Below are positions 9,142-18,729 of a stretch of 64,000 nucleotides of DNA, in pieces (the stretch's first letter is position 1; every line of letters begins with the position of its first letter). Below the pieces are notes generated by a model, which saw only the letters and a program-made list of their open reading frames with translations, did not search any database and was not told the origin of the DNA. This DNA comes from JAIBJN01 sp963699495 (GTDB taxonomy: Bacteria > Actinomycetota > Thermoleophilia > Gaiellales > Gaiellaceae). The translations under genes and the position numbers were made by a program. The stretch covers positions 1 to 64,000 of the forward strand of contig CAVOUB010000001.1 of the NCBI GenBank assembly GCA_963699495.1, given 5' to 3'.

Positions 9142-9435
9142 ACGTGCAGAACGATCGTCGCACGACCAGCGCAACGGTCGCGATGGCCGGCGGTGATGAG
9201 GGGGCTGAGAGGAATGACGCGGATGTGGCGGAGTCGGCGGCGGGCGCGACGAGTCGATCTGTTCGGTTGAGCCCCGGCCGTTCCGACGGCAGCGGAGGTG
9301 GTAGGCGAAGTCGGCGGCGGCCTGCCGCCGCCAACGTCGGTGCTGGGGACGTGGAGCAGGGCGTTGAGGAGCGCGAAATCGTGGATGGTGCCGCTGCAGC
9401 GCTCGGGCCGACCTTTCTCGCGCAGGCGAATCCAC
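9142..9435. other. Gene-free stretch
   Basis: About 290 bases between the remnant gene and the tRNA-derived repeat. The frames in both directions are rich in arginine, proline and serine with no recognisable domain, and I see no convincing start signal. It is probably decayed sequence at a junction. Confidence 0.4.
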
Positions 9436-9542
9436 TGGCGAACCGAGACAAGCATCCCTGCAAATCAGCCGTTTCTGGGCGGTCTCGAAAACCGTTATCC
9501 GTCGTTAGGCGGATCGAGGATTCGAAATCCCTTCCCCTCCGC
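9436..9542 (+). repeat. tRNA-Ser(CGA) 3' remnant with att-like flank, copy 1
   Basis: Positions 9480-9542 match the anticodon arm onward of a serine tRNA: anticodon loop CTCGAAA (anticodon CGA), a long variable arm with ATCC/GGAT pairing analogue, and a T-arm spoiled by one extra A, ending CCCCTCCGC. The 5' half (acceptor strand, D-arm) is missing. The 44 bases before it (TGGCGAAC to CCCTGCAAA plus a 15-base spacer) also match copy 2 at 14310-14415. This is the usual footprint left where an integrase recombined at a tRNA 3' end. Confidence 0.65.
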
Positions 9543-9828
9543 TTTCCAAGCAGGTCCGAGCGTCACCTGGACCCGGCCGTGCTGCTTCCTAGACCGTCGC
9601 GTCCGTCCACTGAAGTCCACAGGGATCCGTAAAGTGCACAGGTCTGGGTGCGCACTCGCGCATAATTGGCGAACGATCCCGCCTCCGCTCGTTGTCCAAG
9701 CAAGACGAAGCAGCGCTAGCATCGAGCGAGGCTCACCGGACACAGAGCCGGATACGGTGCACCACCGGAAGACTGGAGGCGAGGCGGCAGGCACGCTCGG
9801 CGCGTAGGGCGAACGGCGGCAGCGCAGC
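9543..9828. other. Upstream region of ftsH
   Basis: No gene is visible. A CATAAT hexamer at 9661-9666 could be a -10 element for ftsH, but no clear -35 partner lies 16-18 bases before it. The region after it is GC-rich and leads to the GTG start of ftsH without a strong ribosome site. Confidence 0.3.
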
Positions 9829-11871
<2,043 letters not shown>

Positions 11872-12270
11872 TCAGTCACTCGATCGCACGGCGATCGCCT
11901 GCACTTCGACCTTGGCGCCGAACGGGAGCCCACCGGCAGCGTAGGTCATCCGCGCTGGAAGGTCATCGAGATCGCCGAGCGCTTGGCGGTAGACCTCGTT
12001 GACGGCGGCATAGTCGCCAATATCAGCGAGGGCGAGATGGACGTATGTCAGATCGCTGGCTGCGAACCCGGCTGCCTTGGCGATTGCGAGGACGTTGCCG
12101 AGAGCGAGGACGAGCTCCTCCTCAACGGTGCCGCCGCGAAACTGACCGCTCTCAGGATCGATCGCCGGTTGACCGCTGATAAAGCAGATATCGCCGGCAA
12201 CGACCGCGGCTGAGAAGGGCGCGACCGAAGGTGGTACGCCTTCGCCAGTCTTGACGTACGTGTGCGGCAA
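11872..12270 (-). CDS. RidA/YjgF-family protein
   Basis: A 132-residue Rid-family protein. Members deaminate reactive enamine/imine intermediates or relatives of them. The usual core is visible: VAGDICFISGQPAID, NVLAIAKAAGFAASDLTYVHLAL, PARMTYAAGGLPFGAKVEVQAIAV. An arginine is present in the PAR-x-x-Y position of the active-site strand. It is encoded just before the convergent ftsH stop and downstream of wrbA on the same strand, with a 35-base gap, so it may be cotranscribed with wrbA. Confidence 0.85.
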   Translation of the reverse strand: MPHTYVKTGEGVPPSVAPFSAAVVAGDICFISGQPAIDPESGQFRGGTVEEELVLALGNVLAIAKAAGFAASDLTYVHLALADIGDYAAVNEVYRQALGDLDDLPARMTYAAGGLPFGAKVEVQAIAVRSSD

Positions 12271-12305
12271 CGGAATCTCCTCTCGACAGGCCCGACCCTC
12301 AGCGG

Positions 12306-12983
12306 TCAGCTGCTTCGGGCGCTGGGAAAGTTCTGCAGGCCCGGTCTCTTGAAATCAAACCGGCCCTCGCGCCGGGCTTCAGCGATCACCGACGCGTACC
12401 GAGCGAGCCGTTGTCCCTGGTAGCGGGCGAGCGCGAGTGCGAGCTCGTCGGGGCCGGTGACCGTGTGCCCGCTGGTGAACGACGTGCCGTACGGGTTGCC
12501 GCCGGCGGCAAACACCTCCTGGACCGTGTAGCCCAGCGGGAGGATCAACATGCCCCAGTGGTAGAGCGTGTTGTTGAGGGAGAGGATCGTCGATTCCTGG
12601 CCGCCATGGGTCGTCTGCGAGGAGGTGAAGGAGGTCGCGACTTTGTCTGCGAGCTTCCCCTCCTGCCACAACCGCCCGGCCTGGTCGATGAACTGCTTCA
12701 ACTGGGCAGCAACGTTGCCGAATCGGGTCGGGCTGCCGAAGGCAACGCCATCAGCCCACTCGAGGTCGTCGAGGGTCGCCACCGGAGCCTCAGCCACCTG
12801 TGAGCGGTGCCGGCCCCAGTACTGGTTCTGAGAAATCATCAGCTCGGAGGCCAACTCCTCGACGTGCCGTAACCGGACCTCCGCCCCTGCCGCCTCGGCT
12901 CCCTCGGCCACAGCCCCTGCGAGCCCGTGCACGTTGCCGGTGGCGCTGTAGTAGATGACCGCGACCGCAGCGCGTGCTTCCAT
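12306..12983 (-). CDS. wrbA: NAD(P)H:quinone oxidoreductase WrbA
   Basis: A 225-residue flavodoxin-like FMN enzyme that reduces quinones by two electrons. YYSATGNVHGLAGAV forms the FMN phosphate loop. FGSPTRFGNVAAQLKQFID and SSQTTHGGQESTILSL are WrbA signatures, and ILPLGY follows. The ATG at 12983 is preceded by GAAAGGAGA. Longer frames starting further upstream add residues that do not fit the family. Likely a detoxification partner of the RidA gene that follows. Confidence 0.88.
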   Translation of the reverse strand: MEARAAVAVIYYSATGNVHGLAGAVAEGAEAAGAEVRLRHVEELASELMISQNQYWGRHRSQVAEAPVATLDDLEWADGVAFGSPTRFGNVAAQLKQFIDQAGRLWQEGKLADKVATSFTSSQTTHGGQESTILSLNNTLYHWGMLILPLGYTVQEVFAAGGNPYGTSFTSGHTVTGPDELALALARYQGQRLARYASVIAEARREGRFDFKRPGLQNFPSARSS

Positions 12984-13099
12984 TAGCTCTCCTTTCGTTC
13001 CGGGCCACTGCGCAATCGCACGGCGTGACGTGGGCACCATAGTCGGTCTGTTTCTCGCGGTGGACTCACGCCTCTCCCGTCCGGCGTAGAGTCTTCCTC

Positions 13100-14245
13100 G
13101 TGAATCCGAGCTTCCAGCTGGGCCGGATCGCGGGCATCCGGATCGGTGTCAACTGGAGTTGGCTCATTGTCTTCGCGCTCATCGTCTGGTCGCTCGCGGT
13201 GGCGGTGTTCCCGTCGCAGAACCCCGGCTTCTCCGACGGCGAGTACGTCGCGCTGGCCGTTGTGGCCGCCCTCCTCTTCTTCGCTTCGCTCCTGTTGCAC
13301 GAACTCGGTCACGCGTTGCAGGCGAGGCGAGAGGGAGTCGAGATCGAGGGGATCAATCTCTGGCTCTTCGGTGGCGTCGCGCAGTTCAAGGGCGGCTTTC
13401 CGAGCGCCGGCGCCGAGTTCCGGATCGCGATCGCCGGACCGCTTGTCTCGCTCGCGCTTGGGGTTCTCTTCGTCGTCGTCGCCACCTTCGCGGGGCTCCC
13501 GAACGCGATCGACGGTGTTGCGGCCTGGCTCGGCTATACGAACCTCATCCTGCTCGTGTTCAACCTGCTGCCCGCGCTGCCGCTGGACGGTGGCCGCGTG
13601 CTCCGCTCGGCGCTCTGGCACTTCAGGGGGGATCTGCAGTGGGCGACGTGGGTGGCTTCCGGAGTCGGGCGCGGGTTCGGCTTCCTCTTCATCGGTCTGG
13701 GGGTCTTCATGCTCATCGTCGAGGGAGCGTTCAGCGGTGCCTGGCTCGCGTTTATCGGCTGGTTCCTGCTCCAGGCGGCGACCGCCGAAGCCCGCTACGT
13801 CGCGACCGAGCAGGCACTGAACGGCCTCCGTGTGCGCGACCTGATGGTCCGTCAGCCCGTGACCGTCGAGGCTGACGTCAGTCTCGGCCAGTTCATGGAC
13901 GACGTCGCCTGGTCGCAGCGATACACGACGTATCCCGTGCTCGAGCAAGGGCGCCCGATCGGGCTCCTCGCCTTCCGCTCCGTCGCGAGCGTGCCGCGCG
14001 GCGAGTGGAACACGCGCCGTGTGCGCGACGCGATGATTCCCCGCGAGGAGGTCCCGGTGCTCGACGAGGGCGACCGGGCGATCGACGCGCTCGCCGAGCT
14101 CTCCACCAGCGAGGTGAACCGCGGCCTCGTCATCGACAACGGACACCTCGCCGGATTCCTGTCGATCACCGATCTGGCCCGGGCACTCGAGGTAGGGCGG
14201 CCTTCCCGGCCCGTTCGGGCGAGGAGGCCTGGGCGCGTGCCGTAG
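13100..14245 (+). CDS. M50 site-2 protease with two CBS domains
   Basis: A 381-residue intramembrane zinc protease of the SpoIVFB/Rip3 type. HELGH (about residue 72) supplies zinc ligands and PLDGGR the aspartate. Several TM helices surround these motifs. From about residue 240 come paired CBS domains (VRDLMVRQPVTVEADVSL; VRDAMIPREEVPVLDEG), which usually bind adenosine nucleotides and tune activity. GTG start. The C-terminal basic tail ends just before the second tRNA remnant. The substrate is unknown and may be an anti-sigma factor or another membrane regulator. Confidence 0.88.
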   Translation: MNPSFQLGRIAGIRIGVNWSWLIVFALIVWSLAVAVFPSQNPGFSDGEYVALAVVAALLFFASLLLHELGHALQARREGVEIEGINLWLFGGVAQFKGGFPSAGAEFRIAIAGPLVSLALGVLFVVVATFAGLPNAIDGVAAWLGYTNLILLVFNLLPALPLDGGRVLRSALWHFRGDLQWATWVASGVGRGFGFLFIGLGVFMLIVEGAFSGAWLAFIGWFLLQAATAEARYVATEQALNGLRVRDLMVRQPVTVEADVSLGQFMDDVAWSQRYTTYPVLEQGRPIGLLAFRSVASVPRGEWNTRRVRDAMIPREEVPVLDEGDRAIDALAELSTSEVNRGLVIDNGHLAGFLSITDLARALEVGRPSRPVRARRPGRVP

Positions 14246-14309
14246 GCGGCGCAGACGTGTAGACCAGATGGCGGCCTCTGCGTTGCACCCGCACAACTGG
14301 CGAACAGAC

Positions 14310-14415
14310 TGGCGAACAAGGAGAAACAGCCCTGCAAAGGCGCACTATTAGTCCGGTCTCGAAAACCGTTATCCATCGTTAGGCGGATCGAGGGTTCGAA
14401 TCCCTCCCCCTCCGC
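14310..14415 (+). repeat. tRNA-Ser(CGA) 3' remnant with att-like flank, copy 2
   Basis: Positions 14354-14415 hold the anticodon arm (loop CTCGAAA), variable arm, an intact T-arm (GAGGG TTCGAAT CCCTC) and the acceptor 3' strand of tRNA-Ser(CGA). The 5' half is absent. The flank at 14310-14353 matches copy 1 at 9436-9479 in length and in 23 of its first 29 bases. Copy 2 has the better T-arm. Together the two copies bracket the ftsH to M50 protease segment in direct orientation. Confidence 0.7.
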
Positions 14416-14450
14416 CCAGAAAGCCCTTTGATCAAGCGGGGTTTCTGGGC
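14414..14450 (+). terminator. Hairpin after the tRNA-Ser remnant
   Basis: GCCCAGAAAGCCC (14414-14426) pairs with GGGGTTTCTGGGC (14438-14450) with one mismatch and an 11-base loop. Its position right after the tRNA 3' end suggests it came along as the original tRNA terminator. There is no T-run. The rest of 14246-14558 holds no gene that I can support. Confidence 0.5.
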
Positions 14451-14558
14451 CGCTGGAATCCATCAGATGAACTGGCGCGCCATGAGGGCCGAGTGCTCCC
14501 GCCGCTGGATCTGAAGGGCCTGCGCGGGCCACGGGCGCGATATGCCTGGAAGGACGGA

Positions 14559-14978
14559 TCAGCGCCGGTGCGCGACGACGTCGGCAATGGCGACCTCGGT
14601 CTCGTCGCCGGCGCGCCGCAGTTGAAGCCCGACCGGCTGTCCGTCGGCTTCGCTCTGAAACACGACAGGACCGGGCCGCACCCATTTGTCGCCCCACTCG
14701 GTCAGCGCGATGATGACCGGCTTCAGTTCCAGGCCCTTTTGCGTGAGGAGGTATTCCGCCTGCCCGCCAGGAGCTTCCGGTTGCCGATGTTCCATGAGGC
14801 CGGTGGCAACGAAATCCTCCAGGCGCTTGGCGAGAATGTTCGTGGCGATCCCAAGGCTCTTCTGGAACTGCGAGAAGCGCTTGTAGCCGCGGAACATCGC
14901 GTCGCGCAGGATCAGCAGGCTCCAGCGTTCGCCCACCAGCTCCAGCGTCCGAGCTGCCGAACAGTCCTGCGTTTTCAT
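14559..14978 (-). CDS. HxlR-family winged-helix regulator
   Basis: A 139-residue regulator. CSAARTLELVGERWSLLILRD is the classic HxlR opening, followed by FSQFQKSLGIATNILAKRLEDF (recognition helix) and EYLLTQKGLELKPVIIALTEW. HxlR proteins often sense electrophiles or redox state through the N-terminal cysteine, here Cys6. The ATG at 14978 is chosen because the conserved block starts right after it. A 17-bp palindrome lies 36 bases upstream, and a closely similar one lies before the DUF899 gene, so autoregulation and control of that gene are likely. Confidence 0.85.
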   Translation of the reverse strand: MKTQDCSAARTLELVGERWSLLILRDAMFRGYKRFSQFQKSLGIATNILAKRLEDFVATGLMEHRQPEAPGGQAEYLLTQKGLELKPVIIALTEWGDKWVRPGPVVFQSEADGQPVGLQLRRAGDETEVAIADVVAHRR

Positions 14979-15014
14979 AGGAACGGCCGAGCATAGGGGC
15001 AGGATACCGTTGGC

Positions 15015-15031
15015 GCTTGCATGACGCAAGC
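15015..15031. promoter_or_regulatory. Putative HxlR operator (own promoter)
   Basis: GCTTGCATGACGCAAGC is an inverted repeat with 6-bp arms around 5 bases, 36 bases before the regulator's ATG. It shares TTGCAT and GCAAG with the palindrome at 15951-15967. Confidence 0.6.
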
Positions 15032-15122
15032 CAGCAAGGTGGGCCACGTCAGTGTGGACGCGCCGCGACCTCGCCGGCGCGATCCCGCGCCCGCTGTCTC
15101 GATGTCGCCTCCTACCGCGCCG

Positions 15123-15881
15123 TCACTCGCTCTCGTACTCGTCGTGCCGGCGGATCCAGAGCTGCCAGGCCTCGCCCTCGTCGCGGCCCTTCGGTGCATG
15201 GTCGAGGATCGGGTAGTAGCCCATCAGGAACTCCAATCCGCGCCACGTCGTCGAGTATGTCTGGAAGACAGTCCCGCCGTCGTCGACGAAGGTGCTGAAC
15301 CCGGGGCTCTCAGTCAGATAACCGGCGACGTCGGTTCCCGACGAGCGGGCGTTGTGCTCGACGATCGGTGGTAGCCCGCTCTTCGTCATCAGCGTCACAG
15401 CCTCGCGGCCTTGTTCCTCCGTGTGCGAGAAGCCGAGGTCGAGGTTGAAGTCGGTGTGCGCGGAGGAGACCCAGGGGAAGCTCCAGCCCATGCGGCGCTT
15501 GTAGGCCTGCAGCTTCTCGAGCGGTGCTTGTGAGACGAACACGAAGGTCACGTCACGAGCGTGCAGGTGCGGGAGCAGGCCGTCGACGGAGTCGGCGATC
15601 GACGAGTTCACCGGGCAACCGGCCTCGTAGCTCGGGCCGAACATGAAGTGGTAGACGAGCAGCTGGGATCGCCCGTCGAACAGCTCGCCGAGCGCCTTCT
15701 CGCCGTCGTCCGTGTCGAAGCGGTACTCCTTCTCGACCGGCACCCAGGGCAGCTCGCGTCGCCGCTGCGCGATCTCGTCGCCGAGCCTGGTGTGCTCCTT
15801 TTCGCGGACTAGGAGCTGCTCACGCGCGGCGAGCCATTCTTCACGTGTTCCGATCATGTGTTCACTCATCTGCTCAGTCAC
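15123..15881 (-). CDS. DUF899 thioredoxin-like protein
   Basis: A 252-residue DUF899 protein with a thioredoxin-like fold and no known substrate. LLVREKEHTRLGDEIAQRRR and LPWVPVEKEYRF are the conserved opening. LLVYHFMFGPSYEAGCPVNSS holds the family's cysteine in the place of a thioredoxin active site. WRGLEFLMGYYPILDHAPKGR closes it. The GTG at 15881 is preceded by GAAGGAGAG. An operator-like palindrome lies 69 bases upstream and matches the one before the HxlR gene, which supports a redox or electrophile response role. Confidence 0.85.
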   Translation of the reverse strand: MTEQMSEHMIGTREEWLAAREQLLVREKEHTRLGDEIAQRRRELPWVPVEKEYRFDTDDGEKALGELFDGRSQLLVYHFMFGPSYEAGCPVNSSIADSVDGLLPHLHARDVTFVFVSQAPLEKLQAYKRRMGWSFPWVSSAHTDFNLDLGFSHTEEQGREAVTLMTKSGLPPIVEHNARSSGTDVAGYLTESPGFSTFVDDGGTVFQTYSTTWRGLEFLMGYYPILDHAPKGRDEGEAWQLWIRRHDEYESE

Positions 15882-15927
15882 TTGGCTCTCTCCTTCGTGT
15901 CGTCAAGTCGTGCCCGCCCGTTGCCTC

Positions 15928-15967
15928 ACTTGCATCACGCTACCAGGAGTACTTGCATCATGCAAGT
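15928..15967. promoter_or_regulatory. Putative HxlR operator before the DUF899 gene
   Basis: ACTTGCATCATGCAAGT at 15951-15967 is a perfect palindrome with 8-bp arms around one base. A further half-site ACTTGCATC lies at 15928-15936, 23 bases away, so two dimers could bind about two helical turns apart. The remainder of 15882-16291 holds no gene that I can support. Confidence 0.65.
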
Positions 15968-16291
15968 TACCCTTCCCTCAGGACTCAACACACGTCGGTC
16001 TCCAGAAGACACACCGCCGCGCCGTCCACCGGTGAGGAGGTCGATCCGATCCGCTGGCGCCCATCGCGGGGCGACTCCCACGAGAGCCGCTTCGGTCGCG
16101 GACGCTGACTAGCCTGCACCATTCCGGGCCTCCTCCTGAGCCCTGGGTCTTCGACAACCCCCAAGCTCACGAGGTCAACGACCGAGACGGCGTGGCGGAG
16201 CAGTGTCGGGGCGCATCGGTCTCTCACGGCCATCTCAGATTCGGTCCTTACCGTCGCTTTCTGAACCCAACAGGATCGGAAGGGAGAGGAC

Positions 16292-17029
16292 ATGAAGAGA
16301 CGACCGGTTCAAATTGCGGCGATCGTTGCCGCGCTCGCGCTGCTCGCCCTGGGCGGAACGGCGCTCGCAGGCGACCAGGCGACACAGGCGCAGGCGAAGC
16401 CAAAGCGAATTCCGCTCGACGCGGCGACGCTGATCATCGAGGTCAACGGCACGGATGGTGACGCAGGCCTGCAGTTCTTCCTCGACGGCGAACCCTGGAA
16501 TTCGATGACGATCTCGGGGCCGAACGGACGCACGCTCGTCGACATCGACGCCCAGGGGCGCCTCAAGGGCTGGGGCTTGACCGAACTGTTCTCCGAGAGC
16601 AACGAGCCGCCCTTCGACGTCGTCCCTCTGGAGCAGTTCAAGAAGCGCTTCCCGGAGGGCAGGTACACCTTCGTCGGAACGACCGTCGACGGTGAGAAGC
16701 TGGTGGGCAAGGCGACGCTGTCGCACGACATCCCCAACGGGCCTGAGACCACCTCGCCGGCAGACGGCGCCTCGATAGGCCGCCAGAACGTCGTCGCCAG
16801 GTGGACGCCCGCCGCCCAACCTGCGGGAATCGACATCGTCGGCTACCGGGTCATCGTCACGCGAGAGGATCCGCTCCGCGTCTACCAGGTCGAGCTTCCG
16901 GCCTCGGCCAACAGGGTGCCCATTCCGTCCGAGTTCCTCGAGTCGGGCACCGAATACGAGCTCGAGATCCAGGCGATCGACGAGAGCGGAAACTGGACGT
17001 TCACGACGAGCACGTTCCAGGTGAACTAG
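16292..17029 (+). CDS. Secreted protein with fibronectin type III-like domain
   Basis: A 245-residue exported protein. Residues 1-27 form a signal peptide (basic start, then IVAALALLALGGTALAG). The first half is an uncharacterised beta-rich region. From about residue 150 the sequence (ETTSPADGASIGRQNVVARW, GYRVIVTRE, GTEYELEIQAIDESGNW) has the strand pattern of an Fn3 module. The ATG follows GAAGGGAGAGGA. The stop overlaps the convergent small membrane gene by 4 bases. Function unknown, probably extracellular binding. Confidence 0.75.
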   Translation: MKRRPVQIAAIVAALALLALGGTALAGDQATQAQAKPKRIPLDAATLIIEVNGTDGDAGLQFFLDGEPWNSMTISGPNGRTLVDIDAQGRLKGWGLTELFSESNEPPFDVVPLEQFKKRFPEGRYTFVGTTVDGEKLVGKATLSHDIPNGPETTSPADGASIGRQNVVARWTPAAQPAGIDIVGYRVIVTREDPLRVYQVELPASANRVPIPSEFLESGTEYELEIQAIDESGNWTFTTSTFQVN

Positions 17030-17319
17030 CGCTCGACGACCTCGATGTCCGCAGGGCCCCGCCCGTCTTGACCGGTGGCACCCAGGTGGGACGAGCGGGG
17101 CCAAGGACGCGTGTGTGTCCAGGCCTCGCGCATGGGCTCGCGATAGAAGGCGTAGAGCAGACCGGCGGCGAGGAGCAGGATCGCCTCGTCCACAGGCCCC
17201 GGAACGGGAAGTGCGCCCACAACCACGAGCCCTCGGAGCGGCCGAGGGATCCGGCCATCGCGTGCAAGCAGCCGAACGGCACGAAGCGCGTGGACGATCA
17301 AGACGCTAACGCCTCGCAC
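17026..17319 (-). CDS. Small hypothetical membrane protein
   Basis: A 97-residue protein with a basic N-terminus (ALRAVRLLARDGRIPRPLRG), a hydrophobic stretch (VVVGALPVPGPVDEAILLLAAGLLYAFY) and a basic C-terminus. This arrangement recurs in small actinobacterial membrane proteins of unknown role. The GTG start sits directly after GGGAG, which is closer than usual, so a start slightly downstream is possible. It overlaps the 3' end of the convergent secreted-protein gene by 4 bases. Confidence 0.55.
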   Translation of the reverse strand: MRGVSVLIVHALRAVRLLARDGRIPRPLRGLVVVGALPVPGPVDEAILLLAAGLLYAFYREPMREAWTHTRPWPRSSHLGATGQDGRGPADIEVVER

Positions 17320-17403
17320 CTCCCAAGTGTAGGAGCTGCTCGGACATGCGGGCCCGACCGACTAGCTCGGCCGGCGGATCCGTCCCGCGGGCCCCCGAAC
17401 AGG

Positions 17404-17440
17404 AACGGGGTGCCAGCCTGGGGGAGGCTGACACCCCGTT
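17404..17440 (-). terminator. Hairpin terminator after the PepSY gene
   Basis: AACGGGGTG and CAGCCT (left arm) pair with AGGCTG and CACCCCGTT (right arm) around a G-rich loop, with one unpaired base on each side. It lies 20 bases past the stop of the minus-strand PepSY gene. No clear T-run follows. Confidence 0.6.
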
Positions 17441-17460
17441 GAGGAGCGGAGCGGTGAGGT

Positions 17461-17775
17461 CTAGCCTTCGCCCGATCCTTCGTGGTCGCCGGCGGAGCTG
17501 ACGACGTTGAAGCTCTTGTCGAGCTGGACGTCGACCTGGCCACCGCCGTCGAGCGTGACCTCGACCTCGTAGTAGCTCTCCTCGTCGCCGACCTCGGTTC
17601 CGGTGACCCGGCCGCCGCCGGTTTCGGCGAGCGCGGCCGCACTGGCCTTCTGCAGGTCGGTCCCGGTGATCGAAGTGTCGGTCGCGTCATCGTCGCTGCC
17701 GGCGATAGCAATGCCGGCCGAGGCTGCGCCGAGAGTCACGACGACCGTCGCGATCACCGCGAGTCTTTTCTTCAC
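17461..17775 (-). CDS. Small exported PepSY-like protein
   Basis: A 104-residue protein: signal or anchor (KKRLAVIATVVVTLGAASAGIAIAG), an acidic linker, then a PepSY-like core (LQKASAAALAETGGGRVTGTEV, YYEVEVTLDGGGQVDVQLDKSFNVV). PepSY modules bind or inhibit exported partners. The GTG at 17775 follows AAAGGAGG. It is a paralogue of the protein at 42600-42926, and an 18-bp element in its promoter is shared with that gene. Control by the same two-component system is likely. Confidence 0.8.
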   Translation of the reverse strand: MKKRLAVIATVVVTLGAASAGIAIAGSDDDATDTSITGTDLQKASAAALAETGGGRVTGTEVGDEESYYEVEVTLDGGGQVDVQLDKSFNVVSSAGDHEGSGEG

Positions 17776-17813
17776 AGACAGTCCTCCTTTCCCTGGCGTA
17801 TTCCGAACCCGCC

Positions 17814-17844
17814 ACGGTACAACCGTCAGATGAAACGACCGTGA
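17814..17844 (-). promoter_or_regulatory. Promoter element shared by the two PepSY genes, copy B
   Basis: Read on the minus strand, TCACGGTCGTTTCATCTG (17844-17827) is followed 7 bases later by TACCGT (17819-17814), a -10-like hexamer. The same layout precedes the PepSY gene at 42600 with 16 of 18 box positions identical and the same 7-base gap. It fits a tandem response-regulator site overlapping the -35 region. Confidence 0.6.
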
Positions 17845-17869
17845 GAAGACGCCCCATCGCGGCGACCGC

Positions 17870-18397
17870 TCAGAAGGACAGAGTTCCGGTTGACGCGATC
17901 GTGTCGACGTCGAGCAGGGGGACCTGCTCCTCGGAGCAGCTTCCGTCAGGGTTCCGCGCCGCCAGGCCGTGAACTCTGACGGTGGCTGTGCTGCTGCCCG
18001 TCGCATGGGCGAACTTGCCGGTGCCTCCTTCGATCGTCCCGACCTGCTGCAGCGTGGCGCTGTAGATGCAGGTCTTCGGGTTGATCGAGAACGACGCGTC
18101 GAGGGTCTCGCTGACGAGGTGCATCGTGCCCTTGGCGAAAACGAGGTCGTCGCGGCTGACGTTGTCGGGGTCGCCGGGAAGGTTGTCGATCTCCACGATC
18201 CGGCCGACGCCGTTGAACACGCCCTTGGCGACGACCACGCTGCCGACGACGGTCCGTGTCCCCGACGCGCCCGAAGCGACGATCAGGCCTTTGAACGCCT
18301 CTCTGCCGCTCGTATGGGCGCCGGCCGGAGCGACGAGCACAAGAGCGGCCCCGACGGCGAACACGACTGAAACCATCCTGAGCTGCCGTCTGATCAT
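17870..18397 (-). CDS. Secreted allene-oxide-cyclase-barrel-like protein
   Basis: A 175-residue exported protein. The signal peptide (RMVSVVFAVGAALVLVAPAGAHT) is followed by a beta-strand pattern with KGTMHLVSETLDASFSI, TIEGGTGKFAHATGSSTA and VRVHGLAARN, which resembles the dirigent/allene oxide cyclase barrel found in actinobacterial secreted proteins. The ATG at 18397 has GAGGAGG upstream. Function unknown. A distant structural relative appears at 61030-61533. Confidence 0.65.
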   Translation of the reverse strand: MIRRQLRMVSVVFAVGAALVLVAPAGAHTSGREAFKGLIVASGASGTRTVVGSVVVAKGVFNGVGRIVEIDNLPGDPDNVSRDDLVFAKGTMHLVSETLDASFSINPKTCIYSATLQQVGTIEGGTGKFAHATGSSTATVRVHGLAARNPDGSCSEEQVPLLDVDTIASTGTLSF

Positions 18398-18685
18398 CCC
18401 CGCCTCCTCGATACGACACGGGGCGGTCACCCCTGAAGTGTCCGCCGAGGAGCCGGACTATCTCACGTTCCGAACGCTCGATCCATCACCATGAGTGGTG
18501 AGTCGGCTGCAGCACGGCCGGCCCGGGCACCGACTAGCTCGCGCGCTTGAGGTCCTCTTCGGGAGGCTCTTACTGGGACCCGGAGCAGCGCTGCAGCTAG
18601 TCGAGGGGGGCTGAGGAACACCGGACGACCAACCCTCGGTGCCGTGACTCGGCCGCGTCATCGTCGCGAAAGCCATCCCGCGGCT

Positions 18686-18703
18686 TGTAAGGTGCCCCTT
18701 ACA
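18686..18703. promoter_or_regulatory. Putative metal-regulator operator before the ZIP gene
   Basis: TGTAAGGTGCCCCTTACA has perfect 7-bp arms around 4 bases and ends 26 bases before the ZIP ATG. The same GTAAGG-N4-CCTTAC design occurs before efeO at 56672-56687. The rest of 18398-18729 holds no supported gene. Confidence 0.6.
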
Positions 18704-18729
18704 GCAATTCGGAGAAGTGTCCCCCCGGC

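Noticed and set aside
9142..9463. Minus-strand frames before the remnant gene as a possible integrase fragment
   Set aside because: No catalytic tyrosine-recombinase or serine-recombinase motif is recognisable; the frames are compositionally biased shadows.
13852..14994. Long minus-strand open frame over the tRNA-Ser remnant
   Set aside because: Its amino-acid make-up is arginine- and serine-rich, it is a shadow of the M50 and HxlR regions, and part of it is simply the translated tRNA.
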